DNA of 64,000 bases, taken from contig CANGBB010000001.1 of assembly GCA_947452065.1 (NCBI GenBank), forward strand, positions 124,001 through 188,000. Direction: 5' to 3'. Origin of the DNA: Gammaproteobacteria bacterium (GTDB lineage Bacteria; Pseudomonadota; Gammaproteobacteria; Steroidobacterales; Steroidobacteraceae). The notes beneath the pieces were generated by a model that saw only the letters and a list, made by a program, of their open reading frames with translations, had not been told where the DNA came from and did no database searches. Below, one piece after another: positions 38,775 through 46,869 of this stretch (its first letter is position 1; the number at the start of each line of letters is the position of its first letter). A program made the translations under genes and the position numbers.

Positions 38775-39269
38775 TCACTCGAGCACTTCGATCTGCCCGA
38801 TGTAGGCGATCCAGCGACCCGCGCAGATCACGGCCACCCAGATGAGCATATTCAGCACCGCCTGCAGCTTGGCGCTTTGGCTGTTTGCGACGCCGGGATT
38901 TCCAGCTGCCGCAGGCTTCAGGACTGAGCGTGTGAGGATGTAAGTCAGCACCATGCCAATCGCTACGAACAGGATCTTGAAGCGGAAGGACCAGTTGTAG
39001 AACATCTTGCTCGCTTCACCGATGAACAGCATCACTCCCGAGGCGAAGTTCAGCCAGAAACCCACCCAGCTGAATCGGGCCAGCTTCGGCAGCGCTTCCA
39101 AGGAGATCTTCGGTGCAACTCCTAACAGGCGCATGCTGATGACCATCATGATGCCAACGACCATTGCCATGCCTGTGGAATGAACCGCCAGCAGGATGTA
39201 AAAGCCGGCCGGCGACTGGGCAACCCAGGTTCCGATGGCGGAGTTTTCGAGTGTCTGAAGAATGCTCAT
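38775..39269 (-). CDS. Four-helix membrane protein of unknown function, copy B (DUF6644-like)
   Basis: The 164-residue product has four hydrophobic helices: FYILLAVHSTGMAMVVGIMM, FSWVGFWLNFASGVMLFIGE, FKILFVAIGMVLTYILT and LNMLIWVAVICAGRWIAYIG. It shares the order and key residues (His in helix 1, RLLGVAPKISLEAL, GFWLNFASG, the final GRW/GRL) with copy A, 60 bases downstream. The pair may form a heterodimer in the inner membrane. Transcription is in the same direction as the YHYH operon. The function is unknown. The 148 bases upstream (39270-39417) hold no gene but contain inverted-repeat sequence around 39306-39345. Confidence 0.65.
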   Translation of the reverse strand: MSILQTLENSAIGTWVAQSPAGFYILLAVHSTGMAMVVGIMMVISMRLLGVAPKISLEALPKLARFSWVGFWLNFASGVMLFIGEASKMFYNWSFRFKILFVAIGMVLTYILTRSVLKPAAAGNPGVANSQSAKLQAVLNMLIWVAVICAGRWIAYIGQIEVLE

Positions 39270-39417
39270 TGATGAAGTCCTGTGTATCTGATTCTTGGTG
39301 ATTCTGCTAAGCGAGCACTTGAAGGCTCGCCTAGCAGAATCGGTGTCAGCCTAATGGCCGGAAAGCGGTAGGGGAGTCAGTAGAAACCCGTATCCGCTTC
39401 CGGTCATGATTCTGATC

Positions 39418-40491
39418 TCAGGGGGCAGTGGCCGGTCCGACCAGATAGTCCAGCGCTTCCTTGTTGCCGATCGTCAGCAGGAAGCCCAGCTCGTCGCCCA
39501 TGTACCACGCCTTGTCCCACTTGTCGCCGTCGAACTCGGCGAAGCCGATTTCCCAGTCATGCAGGTCGTGGCCAGAAGCCGGAATGCCATACAGCGGCCC
39601 GGTGTTCTTGGCAGTCAGACGGAACTGGAACATGCCCTGATTGCCTTCCGAAATGGCGGTGCCCAGCATGTCCTGCCGGCCGCTCATCGACTGGCCGTGG
39701 CTGCCCTGAACGTTGAGCTCCTTGCCGCGCTCAACGATGTTGTCGGCGCCGCCGCGCAGCAGGTTGGCATACGGTCGGCCGTTGAAGGCCTTCAGCGTGT
39801 CGACCAGATCAGCAGGCTTGTTCTTGGCCTTGTAAGCCAGCAGCAGCTTGACGTGGCGATATTCAGGGGTGTCCAGCGGCTTGGCGATCATCTCCTGAAG
39901 AGCGTCGTCGAAGGAGCGGGTGTCGTTGTAGACCGGCGGAGGATTGAGCTTGCCATCCTGACGGGCCGGCAGGCGTGCGCTGAGCTGACGCAGCAGCTTG
40001 GCTTCCTCAGCCATCATCCAGCCCTCGGTGATCTTGCCGTTCTTCAGCTTGAAGACCGCAGCCCCTTCGATTTCGATCGGCTTGCCGGTGGCCGGAATGC
40101 CATACAGGTTGCCCTTGTGCGTGCCCTTGATGCGGATCGTGGCGGCGACCGTGTCGCCCTGGCCGAGGATTCGCGTGATGGTGTTGCTGCGATCAGCGAT
40201 GGCTACCGCGTCCGGCTGCATGGCTTTGGACAGCTTGGGATCGTCGGCGTTGAACTTCAGGTTCTCAAATTCATGGCGCAGCAGCTTGTAGTCCGCGGCC
40301 TGTGTTTGCTTGGCCACGTCCGCAAACTTCGACGTGCCGAGCGCTTCGAGATAACGCTGGACAACGGCTTTGTTGGCTGCGACAGCCGATGCATCCGCAG
40401 CGGCGGCAGCTGGCAATGAGTGCCCGACAAGCAGGGCGGCTGCAGCGCAGACCCCCAGGGAGCGAATCAGGACAGAACGGCGAGTGGACAT
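39418..40491 (-). CDS. Exported SnoaL-like / NTF2-fold protein
   Basis: The 357-residue product starts at ATG 40491 (GGAGAAGAGG upstream); a longer frame to 40536 lacks support. The N-terminus MSTRRSVLIRSLGVCAAAAL is a signal, possibly Tat-like, cleaved after AAA. Residues ~35-165 are a SnoaL-like fold (VVQRYLEALGTSKFADVA, then GIPATGKPIEIEGAAVFKLK), known from polyketide cyclases and related hydrolase/isomerases. A second, weaker NTF2-like half contains GPLYGIPASGHDLHDWEIGF, suggesting a duplicated domain. The substrate is unknown. Confidence 0.72.
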   Translation of the reverse strand: MSTRRSVLIRSLGVCAAAALLVGHSLPAAAAADASAVAANKAVVQRYLEALGTSKFADVAKQTQAADYKLLRHEFENLKFNADDPKLSKAMQPDAVAIADRSNTITRILGQGDTVAATIRIKGTHKGNLYGIPATGKPIEIEGAAVFKLKNGKITEGWMMAEEAKLLRQLSARLPARQDGKLNPPPVYNDTRSFDDALQEMIAKPLDTPEYRHVKLLLAYKAKNKPADLVDTLKAFNGRPYANLLRGGADNIVERGKELNVQGSHGQSMSGRQDMLGTAISEGNQGMFQFRLTAKNTGPLYGIPASGHDLHDWEIGFAEFDGDKWDKAWYMGDELGFLLTIGNKEALDYLVGPATAP

Positions 40492-40581
40492 GACCTCTTC
40501 TCCATAGTTGTTGTAGGAAGCCGGACTTACCAGCAATCCATCGATATTAGACGAAAGCCGCCGATGAAAAACGAAGTAATG

Positions 40582-41325
40582 TTAATAGCCGACCGTCATG
40601 CGGCGACCTATGGACTTGGGGTGTTCGATCTCATCGATGACTGCGGCCGCCATGTCCCGCTGGGAGATGCCGGCGGGGCGACCGTCCTTGTCCGTCAGAA
40701 CCTCGTCCCAGCCAGTGCGGTACTTGCCGGTACGGGGGCCGTCGTTTTCATAGCCGCCGGAGGGGCAGAACACGGTCCACTTCACTGAGGTGGTGGCGCG
40801 ATAGTTCTGCAGGGCCAGCCAGTGACCCCACACCAGTCCGTGCTGGGCGGTGCCTTCGGTACTGGGCCGTGCATCCAAACCCAGTACGCCTTTGGTATAG
40901 AGGGTGGATCCGCCACCTAGATGGAGGACGCGCGGAGCATCCTTGCCCAGCCGCCTGGAGGCGGCAATGAAGACCTTCGACGCCACCGCGTCCAGAGATT
41001 CTTCCGGGAAGTTGTTGGGCCCCGAGCCGCGTACCGAGAGAATCACCGCGTCTGCGCCCTTGATGATGCTGAGCATCGAATCGAGGTTGCTGGCATCGCC
41101 TGCTACGATCGAGAAGTTCGGTTTGGTGGTGGGGACTTTCTCTGGCGTCCGGCTGACGCCGATGACCTTGTGCCCGCGGGCCAGTGCCTCATCGACGATG
41201 AGTGAACCGATTTTGCCGGTGGCTCCATAGACCACGATGGTGGCGGCGTGCGCGGGTGTGAATGTGGCCACTGCGAATGAGAATGCGACGCAGCGCAGCA
41301 GCGCCGGGAGCAGCTTTGCCTTCAT
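40582..41325 (-). CDS. Exported NmrA-like NAD(P)-binding Rossmann protein, paralog 2
   Basis: The 247-residue product starts at ATG 41325; GGAGG lies 6-10 bases upstream, which decides against the ATG at 41340. A signal peptide (MKAKLLPALLRCVAFSFAVA, cleaved after AHA) precedes the Rossmann motif IVVYGATGKIG, then GVSRTPEK and IIKGADAVILSVRGSG. It is clearly a paralog of 11573-12340, which shares GADAVILSVRG and a similarly placed ISQxDxAxAxIDEIEHP end. Nucleotide cofactors are normally cytoplasmic, so export of two such proteins is odd. It is divergent from the two-component system (182-base gap). Confidence 0.72.
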   Translation of the reverse strand: MKAKLLPALLRCVAFSFAVATFTPAHAATIVVYGATGKIGSLIVDEALARGHKVIGVSRTPEKVPTTKPNFSIVAGDASNLDSMLSIIKGADAVILSVRGSGPNNFPEESLDAVASKVFIAASRRLGKDAPRVLHLGGGSTLYTKGVLGLDARPSTEGTAQHGLVWGHWLALQNYRATTSVKWTVFCPSGGYENDGPRTGKYRTGWDEVLTDKDGRPAGISQRDMAAAVIDEIEHPKSIGRRMTVGY

Positions 41326-41507
41326 CAGTCGTGCCTCCATTGAATCCTTAGGAAAGCGCCAATTCAGGCACTGATCAGCCGGGAAGACTAGCCATGGCAC
41401 CCTGTGCTCAAATGACAATCACGTCATCTGTAAGAGTGGTCATTGGGAGAGTATTTGCGGGCTGCGTGATGGGCTCTCGTAGCAGCCTGATTTCCAGGAC
41501 GGATACC

Positions 41508-42215
41508 GTGATCACCAGTAACGAAAAATTGCCGCTCAAGGTGCTGCTCGTCGAGGACGAGCAGAAGATCGCCGAATTCGTCTGCTCGGGTCTGCAGCAG
41601 CGTGGCTTCGTTGTGGAGCATTGTCAGAACGGGCACCGCGGCCTGGAACTGGCTGAGCGCGGCGGGCATGACTTGATCGTTCTGGACATCATGCTGCCGG
41701 GGCGCGACGGCTTGTCGATACTCAAGGCGCTGCGATCCCGGCACATCATGACGCCGGTCATATTGCTGACGGCGCGCACTGAGTTGGGTGATCGTCTCGC
41801 CGGCCTGGAGTTGGGTGCCGATGACTATCTGGCCAAGCCATTCTTCGTCGAAGAGTTGGCGGCGCGTCTGCACGCGCTGCGGCGCCGGGCACTGGGTACT
41901 TCTCACGACGTGATGCAGTTTGGGAAGCTGTGCCTAGATCTGGTCAGCCGCGAACTGCGTCATGGACAGCAGACCGTGGAACTGACGGCTCGTGAATTCA
42001 CGTTGCTGGAGTACCTGATGCGCTCGGCCGGTCAGGTCTTCACGCGCAGCCAGATTCTCGAGCATGTGTGGGGCTATGACTTTGATCCCACCACCAACGT
42101 GGTCGACGTTTGTATCAAGCGCATCCGCGCCAAGCTAGCTTCTCTGGCAGGCGGTCAGGATTTGTCGGCGCATATCGAGTCCGTGCGCGGTATCGGTTAT
42201 CGGTTCCAGCCATGA
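41508..42215 (+). CDS. OmpR/PhoB-type response regulator
   Basis: The 235-residue product is read from GTG 41508 with AGGACGGA upstream; ATG starts 39 or more bases earlier are possible. The receiver domain (LKVLLVEDEQK, phospho-acceptor D60 in LIVLDIMLPGRDG, then PVILLTAR and DDYLAKPF) is followed by a winged-helix DNA-binding domain (LTAREFTLLEYLMRSAGQVF, VWGYDFDPTTNVVDVCIKRI, IESVRGIGYRFQP). It overlaps the kinase gene by 4 bases (ATGA). It sits centrally in the island and may control it. ATGAC/GTCAT at 41412-41427 upstream is a possible operator. Confidence 0.93.
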   Translation: MITSNEKLPLKVLLVEDEQKIAEFVCSGLQQRGFVVEHCQNGHRGLELAERGGHDLIVLDIMLPGRDGLSILKALRSRHIMTPVILLTARTELGDRLAGLELGADDYLAKPFFVEELAARLHALRRRALGTSHDVMQFGKLCLDLVSRELRHGQQTVELTAREFTLLEYLMRSAGQVFTRSQILEHVWGYDFDPTTNVVDVCIKRIRAKLASLAGGQDLSAHIESVRGIGYRFQP

Positions 42216-43594
42216 ACAGACGGCTGTCTTTTCGTCTCAGGATTTTGCTGGTGGCCTCGCTCGTGGTTGGCGCGGTACTGGCCATCGTCATCGGGCTGAG
42301 CTGGTCCGGCAGCATGCAGCGGCAGGTCGAGCAGCTAGATCAATGGCTGTGTGTCGAAGCGTGGCGCGTTGCCGAGCAGGGCAGGCCCGACCCCGGGCTG
42401 GAGAGTGATATTCGCGACAAACTGCAGCTGGCGTCGACGGATCAGCTCCTGGTCGCGGCCGACTACGGTCAGCAGGGCACTTGGCGTTCCGCGCATTGGC
42501 CCGAGTCGCTGCGTCTCAATGGCCTGTCGTGGATCCTGGCGCCCCCTCTGCGCAATGCTCGACGCACCACCGCCTGTGATCTGGCCAGCTTTGAGCTGGC
42601 CGACAGTCAGTGGCACGCGGCGCGGGCGGCCGCCGGCGGCGCCAGTGGATTCGTAGCGGCCAATCTGGCGGCCGTGCGCGCCGAACTGGCGCAGGTCTTG
42701 CGACGCACGCTGCTGATCATGGTGCCGCTGGCCCTCACGCTGACAGCGTTGAGCGGTTGGTTGCTGGCTGCTTTTGCAACCCGGCCGCTCAATCACTTGC
42801 GCGAGGCGATGAAGCAGATGACGCCGCACTCGCTCGATCAGCGCCTGCCGGAACGCGGTGCTGATCAAGAATTCCGCGAGCTGATCAGTGCCTACAACAC
42901 CATGCTTGAGCGACTGGAGAGCAGCTTCAATCAGGCCTCGCGTTTTTCAGCCAATGCCGCTCATGAGCTCAAGACTCCGCTGACCATTCTGCAGGGTCGT
43001 ATTGAACATGCCATGCGTGAGTCCGACCAGCCGCAACACCAACAACTGCTCAGCGGTCTACTGGAGGAGGTGAGCCATCTGTCGGCCATCACCCGCAAGC
43101 TCCTGCTGCTGGCTCAGGCCGATGCGGGGCGGCTGGCACTCAATGTTCAGCAGATCGATTGGTCGGACCTCCTGATGACGCTGCTCGCCGATGCGCAGCT
43201 GTTGGTTGAGAGGCAGCAACTGACCAGCCAGATCGATTCCGGGCTGCGCTGCTTGGGCGACGCGCTGCTGCTGCGCCAGTTGTGCAACAACCTGATCAGC
43301 AATGCGGTCCGCTATTCGACGCCAAACGGATGGATCAAAGTGAGCGCGCGTGCCATTCCCGGTGGCATCGAGACATTGATCAGCAATGACTGTCTGCCGG
43401 TTTCGCCGGTGCAGCGGCAGCGCTTTTTCGATCGCTTCTACCGCGGCGACAGTGTTCGGCAGCAGGGGATCGAGGGCAGCGGTCTGGGTTTGAGTCTGGC
43501 GCGCGAAATAGCGCGTGCGCATGGTGGGGACCTAAGCCTCCTTCCCAGTGGTCCTGAGGTGGTCCGTTTGAGGCTCTGGTTGCCTACGGGCTGA
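42212..43594 (+). CDS. Sensor histidine kinase partner of the response regulator
   Basis: The 460-residue product starts at ATG 42212, overlapping the regulator's stop. The first membrane helix (LRILLVASLVVGAVLAIVIG) is followed by a ~130-residue periplasmic sensor region. A second helix (MVPLALTLTALSGWLLAAFA), a HAMP domain and the dimerisation domain follow with H251 in AAHELKTPLTIL. The N box is NNLISNAVRYS, and the late G box is GSGLGLSLAREIARAHGG. The usual D-x-G-x-G (G1) box reads ISNDCLPVSP, which is degenerate, so kinase activity may be weak. The signal is unknown; a metal or envelope cue would fit the neighbours. Confidence 0.9.
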   Translation: MNRRLSFRLRILLVASLVVGAVLAIVIGLSWSGSMQRQVEQLDQWLCVEAWRVAEQGRPDPGLESDIRDKLQLASTDQLLVAADYGQQGTWRSAHWPESLRLNGLSWILAPPLRNARRTTACDLASFELADSQWHAARAAAGGASGFVAANLAAVRAELAQVLRRTLLIMVPLALTLTALSGWLLAAFATRPLNHLREAMKQMTPHSLDQRLPERGADQEFRELISAYNTMLERLESSFNQASRFSANAAHELKTPLTILQGRIEHAMRESDQPQHQQLLSGLLEEVSHLSAITRKLLLLAQADAGRLALNVQQIDWSDLLMTLLADAQLLVERQQLTSQIDSGLRCLGDALLLRQLCNNLISNAVRYSTPNGWIKVSARAIPGGIETLISNDCLPVSPVQRQRFFDRFYRGDSVRQQGIEGSGLGLSLAREIARAHGGDLSLLPSGPEVVRLRLWLPTG

Positions 43595-43678
43595 CCCCTC
43601 CGGCGAGGCTCAAATTTCGTTGGCGGCGGGCCATCCGGGGCGTTTTCCCGGTCCAACTGCAACTTTGCGGTAATGCGT

Positions 43679-43767
43679 TATAATTACAAATAAGTCATTC
43701 GATTTATGGGGTTTGGTCGCATACTTCGCACCTAAGAGAATTAGGTTTGGTGCGCGAGTTGCGCACC
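43679..43767 (+). promoter_or_regulatory. Leader region of the DUF6152 gene: TATAAT box and hairpin
   Basis: TATAAT at 43679-43684 is a perfect -10, though the -35 (ACTGCA, 43656-43661) is poor. Downstream, ACCTAA/TTAGGT (43730-43735 with 43741-43746) and a perfect GGTGCGC/GCGCACC (43749-43755 with 43761-43767) hairpin lie ~45 bases before the start codon. They could be an operator or an RNA element. Confidence 0.45.
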
Positions 43768-43810
43768 CAAATCAGGGCAACATCACCTGTTCTAGAGAGT
43801 GGTAAATCAC

Positions 43811-44851
43811 ATGAAGATCATCAGTTCTGTAGTTGGCTCATTGCTGTTGGTCGGTGCAATGCCGGCCGCCTATGCGCACCATGGTTGGGGCGGTCAGTAC
43901 GACACCACCAAGGAAGTCGAACTCTCCGGCGTTATCAAGTCAGTGCAGTGGACCAACCCGCACGTGACCTTCAAGCTGCTGGTCGACGGCGGTAAGCCGA
44001 CTGAGAAGCTCTGGACAATCGAGAGCAACTCCGTCAGCGCGCTGGTCCGGATGGGCATCGAAAAGACCAACATCCCAGTTGGCAGCACCGTGAAGGTGTC
44101 GGGCTTCGGTCCGGTGTCGGGTGCCAACTTCGGCCTGTTCATGAACCACATGCTGCTGCCCACTGGCAAGGAAGTGGTCTTCCTGCGTGGCGCCGCGCCG
44201 CGCTGGTCGGATGAGACCATCGGCAACGATGACCGCCTGCACGGCAAGGTCGTCGAGGCTGACATCAACAAGCGTCCGTCCACGGTCTTCTCAGTCTGGA
44301 CGACGGTCTACAACGACAACAATAGCCACGGTATGCACCTGATCAGCGGCCCGGCTGCGGCTGGCATGGGTGGTGGCGGTGCCGGCATGGCTCCAGCAGC
44401 AGCTCCTGCGGGAAATGCTCCGGCTAAGGCCGACGACACAATTGTCGTTTGCACTCCGAAGGCTATGACGCAGGTGATGGGTTCGCCGTACCCGATCCAG
44501 CTGATCGAGGATGCGAAGAACAAGAAGGTCATCCTCAAGGTCGAGGAAAACGACACGGTGCGAGAAATCAACATCACCAGTGCGCCTCATAAGGCCGTCG
44601 GTGCACCGAGCCTGGTTGGCTACTCGACGGGTGTCCTGGACGCCAGCAAGAAGAAGCTGACCGTGACGACCTCGAACCTGGTGGGTTCGCCGGACATCGT
44701 CTACACGGAAACCTTCGAGCTGTCGGATGACCGCAATCGTCTGAACTACACGACGAAGGCGAGCAACAGCGAGACGGTCATGGGTCGTTACTGGCAGTAC
44801 CAGCCGGGCGCCTTCGTTGGACCGTACGGCTGCACCAACGCCAAGAAGTAA
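43811..44851 (+). CDS. DUF6152 family exported protein (long form) with Gly/Met segment
   Basis: The 346-residue product starts at ATG 43811 (a GTG 12 bases earlier has poorer spacing to AGAGAGTGG). The signal peptide ends AYA, so the predicted mature protein begins His-His-Gly. The DUF6152 core LSGVIKSVQWTNPHVTFKLL has the NPH motif. The middle contains AAGMGGGGAGMAPAAAPAGN. The C-terminal half includes a domain of unknown fold (IVYTETFELSDDRNRLNYTT, ending GPYGC) and two cysteines. It is the third DUF6152 protein of the island. No catalytic motif is evident; metal binding is a hypothesis. Confidence 0.78.
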   Translation: MKIISSVVGSLLLVGAMPAAYAHHGWGGQYDTTKEVELSGVIKSVQWTNPHVTFKLLVDGGKPTEKLWTIESNSVSALVRMGIEKTNIPVGSTVKVSGFGPVSGANFGLFMNHMLLPTGKEVVFLRGAAPRWSDETIGNDDRLHGKVVEADINKRPSTVFSVWTTVYNDNNSHGMHLISGPAAAGMGGGGAGMAPAAAPAGNAPAKADDTIVVCTPKAMTQVMGSPYPIQLIEDAKNKKVILKVEENDTVREINITSAPHKAVGAPSLVGYSTGVLDASKKKLTVTTSNLVGSPDIVYTETFELSDDRNRLNYTTKASNSETVMGRYWQYQPGAFVGPYGCTNAKK

Positions 44852-44856
44852 CGGAT

Positions 44857-44886
44857 CGCGACTTCAATCAGTCGCGGTTTGTGTTT
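44857..44886 (+). terminator. Hairpin terminator after the DUF6152 gene
   Basis: CGCGACT (44857-44863) pairs with AGTCGCG (44870-44876) and is followed by GTTTGTGTTT. A second hairpin, GGCCGGGG with CCCCGGCC (44897-44904 with 44917-44924) and a GCAA tetraloop, follows at once. Confidence 0.7.
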
Positions 44887-45002
44887 GATCAATATTGGCC
44901 GGGGTGCCGCAAGGTGCCCCGGCCATTTACCCGAAGTTGGTACATGCCTGCGTTGTGCGGCGGGATGTTGACCGCTTATTTGGTTAATTAGGAGAACTCA
45001 AT

Positions 45003-45794
45003 ATGACCAAGTCTTTCTTCAAGCCAGTGGCTGCAGTCTCTGCGGTGCTGGCGTGCGCCTCGATCGGACTGATCGCCCAGGCGGCGACTGCTCCGGCCGA
45101 TAGCTCGGCCCTGAAGACCACCGGCATCTACATCACCTATGACGGTCGTAAGGGCGTCGTGCAGGATGGTGGCAAGGCGGCTGACTGGCTGGTTGCAGCG
45201 GGTCAGGGGGACGCCGTTGCGGCCTATAACTTAGGCGTGCGCGCCGACATCGGCGATGGCATTCCTGCGGACAAGGCTGAAGCAGCCAAGTGGTATCGTC
45301 AGGCTGCTGACAAGGGCCATGACTATGCGCAGTCGAACCTCGGCATGCTCTACGACAAGGGTCAGGGCGTGGCCAAGGATTCGGTCGAGGCTGTGAAGCT
45401 GTATCGCCTGGCCGCCGATGCGGGCGTGGCGCCGGCACAGACCAACCTCGGTGCGCACTACGGCAACGGTGATGGCATTGCTCGCGATGACGTGCAGGCC
45501 TACCTCTGGCTGAGCCTGGCGACCGCTCAGGGCAACGTGACTGCTTCGCGTGGTCTGGAGACCGTGACCAAGCGTCTTACTCCGGCTCAGTTGGCCGAAG
45601 GCAAGAAGCTGGTTGCTGAGTGGAAGCCGAAGTCAGCAGCGGCCGCAGCACCTGCGGCAGCTCCTGCTGCGCCTGCAGCCGATGCTGAAGCCGGCATGGG
45701 CGGCGGCATGGGCGGCGGTGGTGGCGGCGGCATGGGCGGCGGTGGCGGCGGCATGGGCGGCGGTGATGCCGGCATGGGCGGCGGCGCTCCCTAA
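45003..45794 (+). CDS. Exported Sel1-repeat protein with Gly/Met-rich tail
   Basis: The 263-residue product has a signal peptide (MTKSFFKPVAAVSAVLACAS, cleavage near AQA). Sel1-type TPR-like repeats follow, e.g. DAVAAYNLGVRADIGDGIPA, EAAKWYRQAADKGHDYAQSN and VKLYRLAADAGVAPAQTN, each with the A-x-x-LG and G-x-G-V-A phrases. The last ~45 residues are Ala/Pro-rich, then GMGGGMGGGGGGGMGGGGGG and so on to the stop. Sel1 proteins are scaffolds for protein complexes. In this island the partners may be the other tailed proteins. Confidence 0.85.
   Translation: MTKSFFKPVAAVSAVLACASIGLIAQAATAPADSSALKTTGIYITYDGRKGVVQDGGKAADWLVAAGQGDAVAAYNLGVRADIGDGIPADKAEAAKWYRQAADKGHDYAQSNLGMLYDKGQGVAKDSVEAVKLYRLAADAGVAPAQTNLGAHYGNGDGIARDDVQAYLWLSLATAQGNVTASRGLETVTKRLTPAQLAEGKKLVAEWKPKSAAAAAPAAAPAAPAADAEAGMGGGMGGGGGGGMGGGGGGMGGGDAGMGGGAP
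45697..45791 (+). repeat. Gly/Met low-complexity tract (tail of the Sel1 protein)
   Basis: The tandem DNA unit GGCATGGGCGGC(GGT) is repeated about five times with slip-like length changes, coding for GMGG and GGG runs. It is the longest copy on the + strand. Confidence 0.85.
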
Positions 45795-45814
45795 TCCCAG
45801 TCCTTTCCGATCGG

Positions 45815-45837
45815 GGCCCGGCCGTCATGGCCGGGCC
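45815..45837. terminator. Hairpin after the Sel1 gene
   Basis: GGCCCGGCC (45815-45823), loop GTCAT, GGCCGGGCC (45829-45837), then TCTCT. A strong stem with a poor U-tract. Confidence 0.55.
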
Positions 45838-45972
45838 TCTCTGGGGTTCCTTCCTAGACCCCAAGTGCAGTGACGACATCTGTTCTGGTCGCCTGCAAAG
45901 TTTTCTGAACAGCTCTCCGTTTGCATCGCTCTTGGCGTATCGTCCTCTGGGTCAAGTCCAGCGGAGATAGGC

Positions 45973-46812
45973 ATGTCGCGCATTCCAGCAGCCTTGCGCC
46001 GATGGCCGCGTCGTGCGGTGCTGTGTCTCTGCGGGCTGCTGCTTGCCAGTGCGGTGGTCTACGCGCAGCGGCCATTCCGCGAGTACCCCGGCGTTGAAGG
46101 GGATGCTACGGCTCAATTACCTGCCGACTACAACGCTCCGGCCGAATTCGTTCTCGGCCGGCTGATGTTCCCCGCTCAGGGTCGTTGGGGTAATCCCAAC
46201 TGGAATCAGGGCTATTCAGCGTGGACGGTGGATTACCCCCTCGGTGATCGAAACTATCTGCGGCACCTGCGTCGTTTGATTAATACGCCGGTGCGCTCGG
46301 TGGAGCAGCCCGTCGATCTGGACGATGGTGATGATGTTTTCAACTGGCCATTCCTGCTGGCGAGTTTTGTCGGCGGGTGGAATCTGAACAATGCACAGGC
46401 CGCGAAGCTGCGTGAATATCTGCTGCGCGGCGGATTCCTGTTATGTGACAGTTTCTTTGGCAGCGCGGAGTGGCAGGGCTTCCAGACCACCATGCAGCGC
46501 GTCTTTCCCGACCGTCCCATCGTCGAGCTTTCCGACGACAACCCGATCTTTCACACGGTCTATGACCTCGACAAACGTCGTCAGGTCCGCAACGGACGAT
46601 CGCTTGTCAGGGGAGGCTATCGGCTCGACGGTATCGATCCGCACTGGCGCGGCGTGCTCGATGACGATGGTCGGGTGATGGTAATGATCTCGTTCAATAA
46701 CGATCTGGGTGACTCTTGGCAGTATGCCGACGTTGCGGCATATCCTCAGGAGGACACCAATCTCGGCATCCGCCTCGGTGTGAACTTCGCCGTCTACGCA
46801 ATGACGCACTAG
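45973..46812 (+). CDS. Exported DUF4159-domain protein
   Basis: The 279-residue product has a hydrophobic signal (residues ~13-30, LCLCGLLLASAVVYAQ). The mature part contains PAEFVLGRLMFP, WTVDYPLGDRNYLRHLRRL, WPFLLASFVGGWNLNNAQA, LREYLLRGGFLLCDSFFG and LGIRLGVNFAVYAMTH, all typical of DUF4159, which resembles a glutamine-amidotransferase-like fold in other proteins. No function has been established for the domain. It ends 57 bases before the convergent GlcG-like gene, with a small hairpin (46830-46855) between. Confidence 0.8.
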   Translation: MSRIPAALRRWPRRAVLCLCGLLLASAVVYAQRPFREYPGVEGDATAQLPADYNAPAEFVLGRLMFPAQGRWGNPNWNQGYSAWTVDYPLGDRNYLRHLRRLINTPVRSVEQPVDLDDGDDVFNWPFLLASFVGGWNLNNAQAAKLREYLLRGGFLLCDSFFGSAEWQGFQTTMQRVFPDRPIVELSDDNPIFHTVYDLDKRRQVRNGRSLVRGGYRLDGIDPHWRGVLDDDGRVMVMISFNNDLGDSWQYADVAAYPQEDTNLGIRLGVNFAVYAMTH

Positions 46813-46869
46813 ACGGCGCGAGGCGGTGCGAGTGGCCCGTGCGCCACTCGCGCTCTCTCTGGGTCGTGG

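Noticed and set aside
35877-45791. Repeated GGCATGGGCGGC units as a possible CRISPR-like array
   Set aside because: They are in-frame coding repeats without regular spacers and lie in different genes.
16617-45794. Gly/Met tails as PEP-CTERM or other exosortase/rhombosortase signals
   Set aside because: There is no hydrophobic helix or basic tail after the Gly/Met tract and the tract is often N-terminal or internal.
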